Assembly (NCBI GenBank): GCA_900642245.1
Contig: CAAAJI010000004.1
Location: 949,104-972,106, forward strand
DNA: 23,003 nt
From: Fragilaria radians
Taxonomy: Eukaryota > Bacillariophyta > Fragilariophyceae > Fragilariales > Fragilariaceae
Direction of reading: 5' to 3'
Of this stretch, positions 8,526-18,065 are shown in pieces. The first letter of the stretch is position 1; each line of letters opens with the position of its first letter. A program made the position numbers and the translations under genes. The notes beneath the pieces are model-generated. The model was not told where the DNA came from and did not search any database. It saw nothing but the letters and a program-made list of their open reading frames with translations.

Positions 8526-10934
8526 ATGTCGACGACGTACAGAATCGGAGCGTGTCTCTCGTTTGATTGGGGCAGATCTATCCTAGAAGATGTCAGTCTT
8601 ATGTTGAACGATAGAACTGACGGATTGTGGGATGATCTAATCGATGAAGATACAACTGTGGAAATCAAATGGTACAATGACAGTAACGATGATCGCAACG
8701 CAGTTGATTTGTACTGGGAGGAGACTAGAAGCCATTGGGGTTCCCAGCTACCGCATGGAATAGTGGGATGTAAAACCTCAGATTCATCAGAAGGGCTGGC
8801 TCAAATTACAAGCTTGGAAGACATTCCTGTCATTTCTCCATCTTCGACATCATACAGACTAGAGGAATTTTCGAACTTTTTCCGCACAATAGCTCCGGAT
8901 GATGAAGGTGGTCAAGTGGGAGCACTTGTTTCATTACTTACGTATATGAAATGGCAGAAGGTTACAGTATTGGGAACAGATACCTTATATTCAAGGGATT
9001 TAGCATCTCAGTTTAATGACCTTTGGACAAGTAAGGGAAACACTATCGTACATGACTTCTTTATCGCCAATACATCCAACATAGAGGATATCGAACAAGC
9101 ATTTGGTGATATTCCAACCGATCCTGCCATCAAGTCTCGAATTATACTTTTGATTGCAACAGAGAATGATGCAAGTCAAATCCTACAGGTTGCTACAGCA
9201 AAACAATTTCAGCCCGATACTATTTGGATCGCCACGGAAGGATGGACGAATCGAATTAATGTTCGTATGGAATCCTCGATAGCCTTGGGGTTGAAACCAT
9301 ACGTAGAAAAAAAAGGTGAATTATTTGAAACCTTTTTCAATAATTCAGTTTTCGGTAATTCCAAGGAATGGGAAGCTCAAGGACTTCCTGTCTATGCCGC
9401 CGAAACCGTGGATGCAGTCCTTGCGTTCGTGCATGGTCTGGACTACTTATCTCAAGAGAATAGGAGCGATGGACTAATGTTAATGGATGCTCTGAAACAA
9501 GTAAATTTTACTGGTATTACAGGTCAAGTAAGGTTTGATAAAGAAAAACGTTTCAAAGTGAATCCAAAATTTACTTTGGCGTATTATGACGGATCAAATC
9601 AGAAATGGACGGATGTCGGTATAGTCAAAGAAAAATCTATCTCGGTTTCTTCACCAGGAGCTATTTGTTGGCCTTCTCCCTGGGATTGTGGTTTTGATAG
9701 TATTCCTCCAGATTTCTATATTGCTCCTATGAACTATCTTTTTCATTTTATTTTTATCCCAATGTGCTTGATTGTGGTAAGTCTACTCCTATGTATTCTT
9801 TTCCATAAGAAAAAGATGATAGAAATGGAAAAGAAATTGAGTGAAAAAGACAATGTTGATCAACAGCTTGTAGCAATCACTGATGAAGTTGAAAGAATGA
9901 AGTTACAGCAATCCAACTTACTCCTCAAGCGTGAAGAATTGACAGCTAAGCCTAACTCATGGACAGAAACCAGCAATGTTCTAGTTCCAATTCTCCCTTC
10001 TGATGAGGAATATTGGATTGTTCATTCTAGCCTTAAGGGAGACTCAAGAAAGATGGAAGATGCTTGGATATCCAAACTTTGGCGAATTCAGAATATGCAC
10101 CTATGGACGTTTTATTCCTTTCGTCTTGAACTGCTCAAGAGAACACTTGGAGATTCGGGACTCAATGAAACCATGGTGTGGCATGGTACAGGAATAACAG
10201 ACCCTTCAATTATATACAATGATACTCAAGACGGATTCATGACCCAAGTCTCAAAGAAAGGAAAATGGGGAAACGGCACTTACTTTGCAAGCGAAAGTTC
10301 CTACTCAAATCGTTTTGCCTATCAGCCCCACCAAGATGCCCCAAGTGATCGCCCTCCGAATGCAGGAAATGAACATGAAATGTTCTTCGCTAAATTGCTG
10401 GTGGGTAATGTGATTCAGATGAAGACTGAAGATCGTTCCCTCAAAGTACCCCCTTTCATTGCCAAAGGTACTACAAAGCGATACAATACTGTTCAGGGTG
10501 AATCCGGTGGTTCTAAAATTTGGGTTGTATACGAAAACGGTCGTGCCTATCCAGAGTATCTAGTTCGCTACTACATTGGGCCGCGAGACCCGAATCGAAC
10601 TCCCTTTTCATCAAGGGAAGAAAGTTTGTTGGCATCACCAACAGAACCAGAAGACGTTGCGCATTCATCGGAAATGCCCCAAGTGCCCAACATTACTTGG
10701 CAATATGAAGATTCAGATGGATGGCAGAGCTTTAATCTTGACCTACAAACGGTACTGGAGACAGCATATCAACGATACTTCAGAGAGAGTCATCTTACTG
10801 ATTTTGCACTCATTAGGTTCAAGTTCCGAAAGTGGGAATACGAATTAAATTTCGATTCAATGATACAGACAAATGTTTCTCATGCAAAACATAGGCAAAG
10901 ACGAGTGCGAAGACTTGATGATTGTGCAGTCTGA
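8526..10934 (+). CDS. Receptor-type ADP-ribosyltransferase: ANF/PBP1 ligand domain, TM helix, PARP, WWE
   Basis: An 802-residue open frame. Residues about 5-375 fit a type-1 periplasmic-binding/ANF-receptor domain: YRIGACLSFD opening strand, IPVISPSSTS hinge region, FFRTIAPDDEGG, MKWQKVTVLG, YAAETVDAVLAF and FTGITGQVRFD. It has several N-glycosylation sequons. Residues about 403-427 are one hydrophobic helix followed by HKKK, which puts the C-terminal half in the cytosol. Residues 428-475 look coiled-coil. Residues about 486-684 are a PARP catalytic domain with HGT (His553), GNGTYFA (Tyr586) and AYPEYLV. The third triad position is Ile665 instead of Glu, as in mono-ADP-ribosylating PARPs. Residues 722-797 are a WWE domain (Trp725, Trp733, Trp770-Glu771, then QTN and a basic RQRRVRR end), a fold known to bind ADP-ribose. 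Likely role, inferred: ligand-controlled cytosolic mono-ADP-ribosylation. No signal peptide follows the ATG, and a TGA lies six codons upstream, so a first exon is probably missing (possible acceptor TACAG at 8538-8542). Confidence 0.9.
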   Translation: MSTTYRIGACLSFDWGRSILEDVSLMLNDRTDGLWDDLIDEDTTVEIKWYNDSNDDRNAVDLYWEETRSHWGSQLPHGIVGCKTSDSSEGLAQITSLEDIPVISPSSTSYRLEEFSNFFRTIAPDDEGGQVGALVSLLTYMKWQKVTVLGTDTLYSRDLASQFNDLWTSKGNTIVHDFFIANTSNIEDIEQAFGDIPTDPAIKSRIILLIATENDASQILQVATAKQFQPDTIWIATEGWTNRINVRMESSIALGLKPYVEKKGELFETFFNNSVFGNSKEWEAQGLPVYAAETVDAVLAFVHGLDYLSQENRSDGLMLMDALKQVNFTGITGQVRFDKEKRFKVNPKFTLAYYDGSNQKWTDVGIVKEKSISVSSPGAICWPSPWDCGFDSIPPDFYIAPMNYLFHFIFIPMCLIVVSLLLCILFHKKKMIEMEKKLSEKDNVDQQLVAITDEVERMKLQQSNLLLKREELTAKPNSWTETSNVLVPILPSDEEYWIVHSSLKGDSRKMEDAWISKLWRIQNMHLWTFYSFRLELLKRTLGDSGLNETMVWHGTGITDPSIIYNDTQDGFMTQVSKKGKWGNGTYFASESSYSNRFAYQPHQDAPSDRPPNAGNEHEMFFAKLLVGNVIQMKTEDRSLKVPPFIAKGTTKRYNTVQGESGGSKIWVVYENGRAYPEYLVRYYIGPRDPNRTPFSSREESLLASPTEPEDVAHSSEMPQVPNITWQYEDSDGWQSFNLDLQTVLETAYQRYFRESHLTDFALIRFKFRKWEYELNFDSMIQTNVSHAKHRQRRVRRLDDCAV

Positions 10935-12853
10935 ATACGTTAGATGTACATTTAAGATAATTAAGGTAATACAATTTGATAGCTAACTGTCGCAATTCTT
11001 AAACTTAACTTATCAACACTCAAAAAGCAAAAAGATAAATCATTGAAGAGTTTGTGTCAGTACATTCAGGTAGGTTATCCAAGTTTAAGCAAGAAAAGGC
11101 TAGGTCATGGGTAAAGTCTATTCAAGGCAACATCAATTGGCATTATTGAACTCGTAGAATCTTAGGATTATTCAAATGTGATCTTCACTTCAGAGAGGAA
11201 TATTACACAAGAAATGTGACACAGCCAATTATGAATTGTTAATCCTTTCCTTACTTTTTCTGTTCCTCCTTTAGTCTAGAGGACTTTCTAATGCCCATTT
11301 CCAGATTTCATACCTTACGTTTCAAAAGAATGCTGCAATTTTGCTCTAATCTCTTCAACATTTGTTACTCCTAATCTTATAATTCTTTTTGACACAGAGC
11401 AGTTGTTAATAATGAATTTATGAGAAAAGTACCAATATTTTATATAGCTTGGCTGTTAGCAAGCATATATTCATAGAAACATTATTTTTTTTGAAGAGTC
11501 ATCCTCTGCATAGCAAGACAAGCCCTATTGGCTAGTAATTAAACCAAATAACTGACATCCGTGTTGATTTCTCAATACTAATTGAAGTTGAAAAACAAAA
11601 AAAGAATAATTAGGTTTGAATCGATTCACTTAGCAAAACGTAAGACAGTCAGTCCAGTCCCTCAACAAAAAAACAAGCTACAAAGAGTAGGCAGTCCTCT
11701 TCCTTTTTTAAGGTTGTCAAAGATACAATCAATATCTTTTGTCAATCTGTGAAAATTCATAAATTCATTAAAATTGCCTCAAACAACAATAAATTGTATT
11801 GTAATAAAGTCGGATTTGTTCTGTTAAAATCCTGCTACCAAAAGAGTTTCATGAGGCAAGCCTATGAAGAGTTTTATCAGATAGCAAACTATGTAGTACT
11901 TTAGTAGTAAAATAAGTCTCACGTTGTACCCTAAACTTTCCCGCCGCAAATTCCAAAAGCTTCATATCAATTTTGACCATCCCCTCCCGACTTTCCGTTT
12001 TCCCCTTTTCACAGTTTACTCACTTTTAAAGATATTAGATTCCGTCTGAGATGCAGCAGTTCTATATTCATTTAAAGCCAGCAATCTGATGATCAGTAGT
12101 TATTGATGAAATAGTAAATCATCATACTTTGAAATATGTATCCACAAACAGCTATGAAATAAGTCAATGTCCAGAATATAGGCACTAAGCAGACGGTATA
12201 GACACACTTTGATTTGGCACTTAGCAGCTCTGCATAGAACACCAAGCCCTACCAGGAAAAAATGATAAAACACTCATGAGACTTAGGAAACATGTTTTAT
12301 GTAGTCGATTACAATATTTGAATTATCATGCAAATATCGTTGAATTTTCCATCTTAGTTACTAGTCCATAGTATTTACTTCGTAATCATGGTTTTTATTG
12401 ACAGTGAAAAGGACAAACTTTAAGATCAACAAAGAATACAGCATTCTTAAGAAAGTACGATTCTCTTCCTCTTATTTTCAAGTCTGCATCGCTCAGAAAG
12501 TGCCAACTACCATTTGAAATTAAAGAAGTAGCCTAAAATTGAATGCTGCTAGAAGCCTACTAACCAATAATTCACGGGCAATAAATTTACTTCTTATTTT
12601 TTTTCAATCATGGAAGCTATAAGCCATCATAATGATTGATCTAGGATGGTTCACACTTTCTCTTCTATTTTTTTGTAACCTTTTGGTGACCTAAAGATTA
12701 GATTAGTTTGTGGTATTGCTGTGTACTGTCTACCTTCACAGTAACCTGTTCAGTACTAATACCACTTCATTAACGCTGACACTCCTCCTCAATAGATTGC
12801 TCATCTTCTATAAGGCTGTCAATTGCAGCATAGACTATGCATAACTCACTTCT
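10935..12853. other. Intergenic, no gene seen
   Basis: About 1.9 kb of AT-rich sequence downstream of the receptor gene. No long ORF, RNA gene or clear repeat was found. The last part (from about 12770) may still belong to the minus-strand Copia remnant that follows, beyond its last recognisable residues. Confidence 0.4.
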
Positions 12854-13610
12854 CTTTTGCCCTTGTAAGAAAAACGCACATATGTCTTTCATACATTGTG
12901 CCCTCTAAATTCATTGTGAAAGTATCCACCTCATTAGCTGTCCCACTTAACCATATAACTTCTAAATACCTTGTTCCTTTGATTTTCTCCTAAATGCTAG
13001 CCTAGTAGCAACATGTCTTGTGTTTCCACTCACGCTCCAGCAATTAAAAAGGTCAACTGCTCCTTGGCCATCCATAAATAAATGTATAGGCTCATTAACT
13101 TTGAGATTAAAACTTTGAAGGAATTGCATTCAATGAATCATGCCTTTTACACAAATCACTTGCGGATACTACATCTGCTTCTGTTACACGTGTTGCCGCA
13201 AACTTTTGGATCTTATTTTTCTGTTGTATGCAACACCATTTAAAAATGTTGCATACTCACTAACTCTTCTCCTAGTTTTTATATCTATTGCAAATTCAGA
13301 AGCTGTCTATCACTTTATCTCCAATTTAAAGTTTCTATTCTTTCCATTCCATTGAGTATTGGGATCATCTTAAATCCCCTTTCCTTGGTCCCAACACGGT
13401 ATTTAAGCACTCACAACATTTCTTTATAACGTGCTTCAGTCAGACTGGCCCCAAATCGTGATAATTCCTACACTAGATTTAGCGCATCAGGGCTTGTGTG
13501 TATTTGCTCAAGTGTGTGTGCTTTCCTAATCCTTTTCAATACATGTAATGTTTCTTCTTGTCCAAAAGTATTTCACCTTCTACAATAATACTTTTTAGTG
13601 TTGCAGGGGT
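12854..13610 (-). pseudogene. Decayed Ty1/Copia pol: end of RT and RNase H
   Basis: No long ORF survives, but the minus strand reads through as a Copia polyprotein C-terminus with frameshifts and stops. In order on the minus strand: TPATLKSIIVEGEILLDKK near 13610-13555; PDALNLV, a stop, then ELSRFGASLTEARYKEML near 13490-13420; a KERGFKMIP stretch; RRRVSEYATFLNGV; VTEADVVSASD at 13155-13187; GQGAVDLFNCWSVSGNTRHV within 13008-13063; and WLSGTANEVDTFTMNLEGTM near 12930-12880. The order and spacing match the RT end plus the RNase H domain of Copia elements, ending with the usual VD-FT-NL tail. It differs in sequence from the other two Copia remnants here, so it is an independent insertion. No LTRs were recognised. 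Confidence 0.8.
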
Positions 13611-14311
13611 TACAAGATATTTTTCCTCCGTTAGTTTAAATTTATCCATGAAGCTTTAATGAAGGAGCATAATAATTGTACTAAGACTTTCTTCCATATC
13701 TGATATTTCTAGAAAATTGTAAGATACTTTCTTAATATAATTCCATGGAATTTATCCTCAGGTTACATTTGTAAGTAGTATCTGGGATACCCAAGCACTC
13801 ATTGCTGACTTCCATCAATTCAATTATATTTGTTTGTTGCATACAGGTTGAATTATCCAATATTGCAAAATATAGTTGTCACTTCCTTTTCAAAAGGCTT
13901 CATAATTTAGCAATGCGGGCAGTTTTGGACTCTCAGACAAAAGAATCAAATTATGGTTGACATAATCTGCCATTAACGTATTAATGTCATTGTTGTAGGT
14001 ACATTTGAAAATCTTGCTAAGATTGACAGAATTGAATTCCTTACAAAAATTCTATTACTACAAAACCTTTTTCTATACATTCATTAATATAGATATCAAA
14101 AGTTAGTGCAAGAATTGGCACAGAATCTCAAAACCTTTGAAAAGATGCACACTAAATTGTTTTCTTATTTTCAGATTTCCTTCATGCTGCAAAAAAAGCT
14201 TTGAAGTATTACTATGTTCCCAAAAAGTTAAGAGTAACAAGTTTAGTTTGTCACATTTGCTTCTATCTAATGATTGAGTAATATTGTTGTATAAATATTT
14301 CCTTGTATGTA
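13611..14311. other. Intergenic, possibly upstream part of the Copia remnant
   Basis: About 0.7 kb between the Copia remnant and the 3' end of the LRR gene. Minus-strand reading gives scattered coding-like words but nothing I can place in a family. No gene is supported. Confidence 0.35.
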
Positions 14312-15926
14312 TTATAAATGTACATCATCATCATAACCACAATCACAACAATCACATTTTACTTCTCCACAATCTACACTTGGTCTTACAAAGCAAAGCG
14401 TTGAAGGTAATGTCCCCGTCAATTGGTTCATTGAAAAAGACAGCTTCTTCAGGTGAGTCAACAACTCAAGGGATGAAGGAATTGTCCCAGTCAATTGATT
14501 TTTGTCCAAATTCAGATCAGTCAATTTTGTCAAGGACTCAAGGGATGAAGGAATTGTCCCAGTCAATTGATTATTGTCCAAATTCAGATTATCCAATTTT
14601 GTCAAGGACTCAAGGAATGAAGGAATTGTCCCAGTCAATTGATTCCCTGCCAAATGCAGCTCCTTCACCTGAGTCAAGGACTCAAGGGATGAAGGAATTG
14701 TCCCAGTCAATTGATTATAGTATAAATACAGACCTGACAATTTTGTCATGGAGCCAAGAGATGATGGAATATTTCCAATCAATTGATTCTCTGACAAAGA
14801 CAGCTCCTTCACCTGAGTCAAGGACTCAAAGGATGGAGGAATTGTTCCAGTCAATTGATTACCCCACATGGACAAATAAGTCAACTGCATCAAGGATCCA
14901 AGGGACGATGGAATTGTTCCAGTCATCTGATTATTGAACAAATACAGATATTTCAAGTTTGTCAAGGATCCCAGGGTTGAAGGAATACTTCCAGTTAGTT
15001 GATTCAACCACAATTCTAGAGAAGTCAAATTTGTCAAGGACTCAAGAGATGAAGGAATACTTCCAGTCAAGTTATCACCGTGCAGATTCAGATTTATCAA
15101 TTTTGTCAAGGAAGCAAGAAATGAAGGAATTGTTGTAGTAAAGGGATTGTATGACAAAACAAGTGCAGTTAACTTTGTCAAGGATCCAAGGGACAATGAG
15201 ATACTTCCAGTCAAATTATTATCTGACAGATGCAGAGAAATCAAGTTTGTCAAGGACCCAATAGATGAAGGAATTGTCCCAGTCAATTGATTATAGGACA
15301 AATCCAGAAAAGTCAATTTTGTCAAGAACCTAAGGGATAAAGGAATCGTTCCAATTAATTGACTTTTGCCCAAATCCAGATAAGCCAATTTTGTAAGCTT
15401 TCCAATGGATGTAGGGATTTTACCTTGTAAAAAACCAGAAGTTGACACAAAGACTTTCATTCTGGTAAGACATCCAATTTGTGTTGGTATTGTGCCTGTA
15501 GCGTACATTTTTAATGTGGTTAAACCTGTTAACAACCCAATTTGTGTTGGGATTACGTTGTAATCGTTATTGGTACCATCAGTTGTATTGAGACACGTGT
15601 CCAAATCGTATATTCCAAGAAATTTGCATGCCATCTTCTGATCTTCCACAGAAATGGTAGTATGCTTGCATCCACTATTTGTCGTGATAGATGTCCTTTT
15701 TCGGGTAGGGGCGTTTGTCTTTACCAAACGCTTGGTTGGTTTTCTTGTTGGTATTTTCGATTTTTTCGTTGATTTCATTTGGAAAGAGTCAGCTGATGAA
15801 GCATACGTGTCATTCCATGAGATTAAATGTAAACAAGAAATCTGTCATTGTCATCCTATTTGACTTACCATGAGCGCCAAAAAGTAACATCTGGAGAAGA
15901 GATGTAATCCAATGATGCATCATCAT
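14312..15926 (-). CDS. Secreted leucine-rich repeat protein, two exons, 16 LRRs
   Basis: Exon 2 (15792-14312) encodes about 493 residues. I infer exon 1 at about 15926-15869, reading MMMHHWITSLLQMLLFGAHG, which has the form of a signal peptide. It joins through a 76-bp intron (15868-15793; donor GTAAGT, acceptor ATCAG) in the correct frame, giving ADSFQ before the MKSTKKSK of exon 2. The mature N-terminus has a basic, Thr-rich linker and a Cys-containing cap (GCKHTT through CLNTTDG). It is followed by 16 repeats, nearly all 24 residues, of the plant-type pattern LTxLxxLxLxxNQLTGTIPSSLxS. The protein ends in a Cys-rich cap (VDCGEVKCDCCDCG). There is no transmembrane helix or kinase, so it should be secreted or wall-bound and act in protein binding. 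The ligand cannot be predicted. The ATG at 16016 is in frame too, but would place 30 polar residues before the hydrophobic segment. Confidence 0.88.
14400..15380 (-). repeat. 72-bp periodic array encoding the LRRs
   Basis: The LRR units are repeated at the DNA level with a 72-bp period (24 codons). Units near 14460-14720 are almost identical in nucleotides, sharing on the plus strand GGATGAAGGAATTGTCCCAG followed by TCAATTGATT. Units nearer the 5' end of the gene are more diverged. This points to recent unit duplication or gene conversion in the C-terminal repeats. Confidence 0.85.
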
Positions 15927-16016
15927 AATGTTTACGATCTTGTGGTGAAAGATACAATCGTCGAATCGTAAGTCAGACAGCCTAAATTCGGATTGATTTC
16001 GGAACACGATAGCCAT

Positions 16017-17345
16017 GCGTTAGAGTTATCATGGACAATACTTTTGCATACGTGGTTTAACCCTTTTCATGTATGTAGTATGTAACGAGGGAATAAAGGA
16101 ACTTGATAAACCAGCCTTTCTTGACAGTCGGAGATTCATTCAAACAGCCCTACCAATGTTCCATAACGAATGCAGCCAACACAGTGATCAAAATTAGGAA
16201 TACAAATCACAAATACACCAGATACTTGTTTGAAACGCCTACACGGAATGTTGTACTTCATATTTTTTCCATCGAGTTTATCCTAAGTTAAGGTTCTGGG
16301 CTTTAGAAGTTGTACTACACTATCATTTCAAACTCTTGACATTCATCAATCAAAACAAACTACAGAGAAAAAAAATGGTCATGTGATGAATACGCAACAG
16401 TAATGAAGGTGAATATCCTGATTGGGACGTTTGGCAAAATTGTAACTGCCTTTGCAAAGGTGTAGTAAGAATGGATTGTGTAGGAAGGTTAAAGCTTGTA
16501 CCATATAAACTGGGATTCCAAGGAAAGATTATTGAGAATGACTTTGCCACATAATAATGGATGTCCAGAGAATTGTCAATATTTGCATATCATTGGTTGA
16601 ATTGATATTGATGACAATATCAGCATTCTCAGCTTTTTGGAAGGAAAAATGCAAATCCCACATGATGTACCCCGTTTTCGTACTTTGATAGAATGATTCT
16701 AAATAAATTATCTATATTATTATCTTTTGTAATGTACCTTCTAAAATTATTTTGTATAAATTGTGAGCATATAAATTAGTTTGCCAAAATCTAATCTTTT
16801 GAACATGGTGTTGATTGTATGTCCAAATATCCTGTAGTATTATCATACGTAAGGTTTATGAAACATATTCTAATAGTTCTTCAAGAATATACTTTAATGA
16901 TTCAATAGTCTCCGACGTGTTCTATTGTGAATTTTGGCAGTAAATATGTATCACGAGCAATATCTGGCAACACTCATTATCCTGTAACTTTATCGCAAGA
17001 AAACCCTAAATAGTCCTAACATCAAAACCGTTGAAACTGTCGAAATCGTAAAAGGCGTCAAAATTGCCGAAATTTTATGAAATACCGCACTACTTGCAAT
17101 ATCAACAATATTATCCAGAAATATTAGCCTATAAACAAATTTTATTTATATGTAATACATAAACTTTCTACTCCCGTCTGACATTACATCTAATTCTTGT
17201 TCTTGGTAAACTTCTTCATAATACTCTTCTTGAATGACATGCATCTTTATTATTATTCTTAAACGCTTTTACTCTCTTACTTTCATACGTATATGCCTAA
17301 GCATCCTAGAATATATATATATATTTTATTATCCTAGTTTCTAAA
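16017..17345. other. Intergenic, upstream of the LRR gene
   Basis: About 1.3 kb upstream of the LRR gene, presumably holding its promoter. It is AT-rich, with short unsupported ORFs on both strands and an (AT)n run near 17312-17325. No gene or RNA is seen. Confidence 0.4.
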
Positions 17346-17941
17346 TTACTTCTGCATCTCTGGTACTCTAAATCACCATCTCTTGGCTAAATGATGAAAT
17401 CTCTAATTACTTAAGGGCTTTGTTAGAATGTCACTAACATTCTCCTCACTCTTTACATACTCAAACCTCATTATTTTAGCTGCATTTGACAACCAACTCT
17501 GAACCATAAGTTGAAGTTTCTACAGTCTTTTAGGGTTTAGAAACCCATCTAATAGGTGTATTATACAGCATGACTAGGATACCTGTAATAGATCTTTTAG
17601 CAAAATCATGTGCATGATCAGCATCTACGTAGACAGTCATCTGGAGTTTTGGTCCCTTTGACATTGGAAGATCTTTTGATATTTCTTCTTCAGCATCTGG
17701 ATAGAAGTCTTTCCAATGAGGATGATCGTCAAGAGGATATTCTGAATGATTTGGGTATGATGCATCAATGATGATTTTCCCCTTTGGAAATGTCTTCAGA
17801 TAAGCCAAGATCTTCTTAACAGCTCTCAAAATGTCCTTTTCTTGGTGTCATATCAAACCTTCCTAAAACAATTATCCAATGCAACAACCAAGCTACAAGA
17901 GTTGTATCAGGTTTTAGAGTATTAAACTTGTCATACAGCAC
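17346..17941 (-). pseudogene. Decayed Ty1/Copia pol: RNase H region with an internal deletion
   Basis: The longest intact piece (17829-17530) reads RAVKKILAYLKTFPKGKIII, then WKDFYPDAEEEI and MTVYVDADHAHDFAKRSITG, ending NTPIRWVSK. This is the junction of reverse transcriptase and RNase H in Copia elements. Upstream (17941 to 17830) the minus strand reads WIIVLGRFDMTPRKGHF; an extra T in the run at the GHF codons breaks the frame there. Downstream, past a stop, it reads KTVETSTYGSELVV and then, almost directly, AAKIMRFEYVKSEENVSDIL TKPL, KRW and FRVPEMQK, with a stop at 17346-17348. In intact relatives about 50-60 residues, carrying part of the RNase H active site, separate these two blocks, so an internal deletion has removed them. 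The element is dead. Confidence 0.85.
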
Positions 17942-18010
17942 ACTTAAAAACCGTCATCCGAATACATACATATTATAAAATCCGGTATTTGCCCATTTAT
18001 TTCCAAGGTA

Positions 18011-18065
18011 GAAGGAATGCAGTTACTTAAGCCCCCAAGAAGGAATGCAGTTACTTAGGCCCCCT
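18011..18065 (+). repeat. 28-bp tandem duplication
   Basis: GAAGGAATGCAGTTACTTAAG followed by CCCCC at 18011-18036 is repeated at 18039-18064 with one substitution (AAG to AGG). The period of 28 bp is not a multiple of three. Because the unit lies in the coding part of a Gypsy fragment, it is a slippage-type duplication that broke its frame. Confidence 0.85.

Noticed and set aside
9981..10577. Possibility that the cytosolic domain is a guanylyl cyclase or kinase, as in known ANF receptors
   Set aside because: No cyclase or kinase motifs are present, while HGT, GNGTYFA and AYPEYL in the right order identify a PARP domain.
11494..12260. Two imperfect similar stretches (CTCTGCATAG...AAGCCCTA near 11504 and 12228) considered as LTR pair
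   Set aside because: Similarity covers only about 25 bp with gaps, has no TG...CA ends, and no element lies between them.
14284..14937. A 217-codon plus-strand ORF with the repeat QGMKELSQSID
   Set aside because: It lies antisense to the LRR repeats, and its periodicity copies the 72-bp units. The minus frame has the real LRR consensus, a signal peptide and caps.
16573..16622. Imperfect inverted repeat ATTGTCAATAT ... ATATTGATGACAAT as a hairpin or terminator
   Set aside because: It is mismatched, in AT-rich DNA with no gene end nearby, and is expected by chance.
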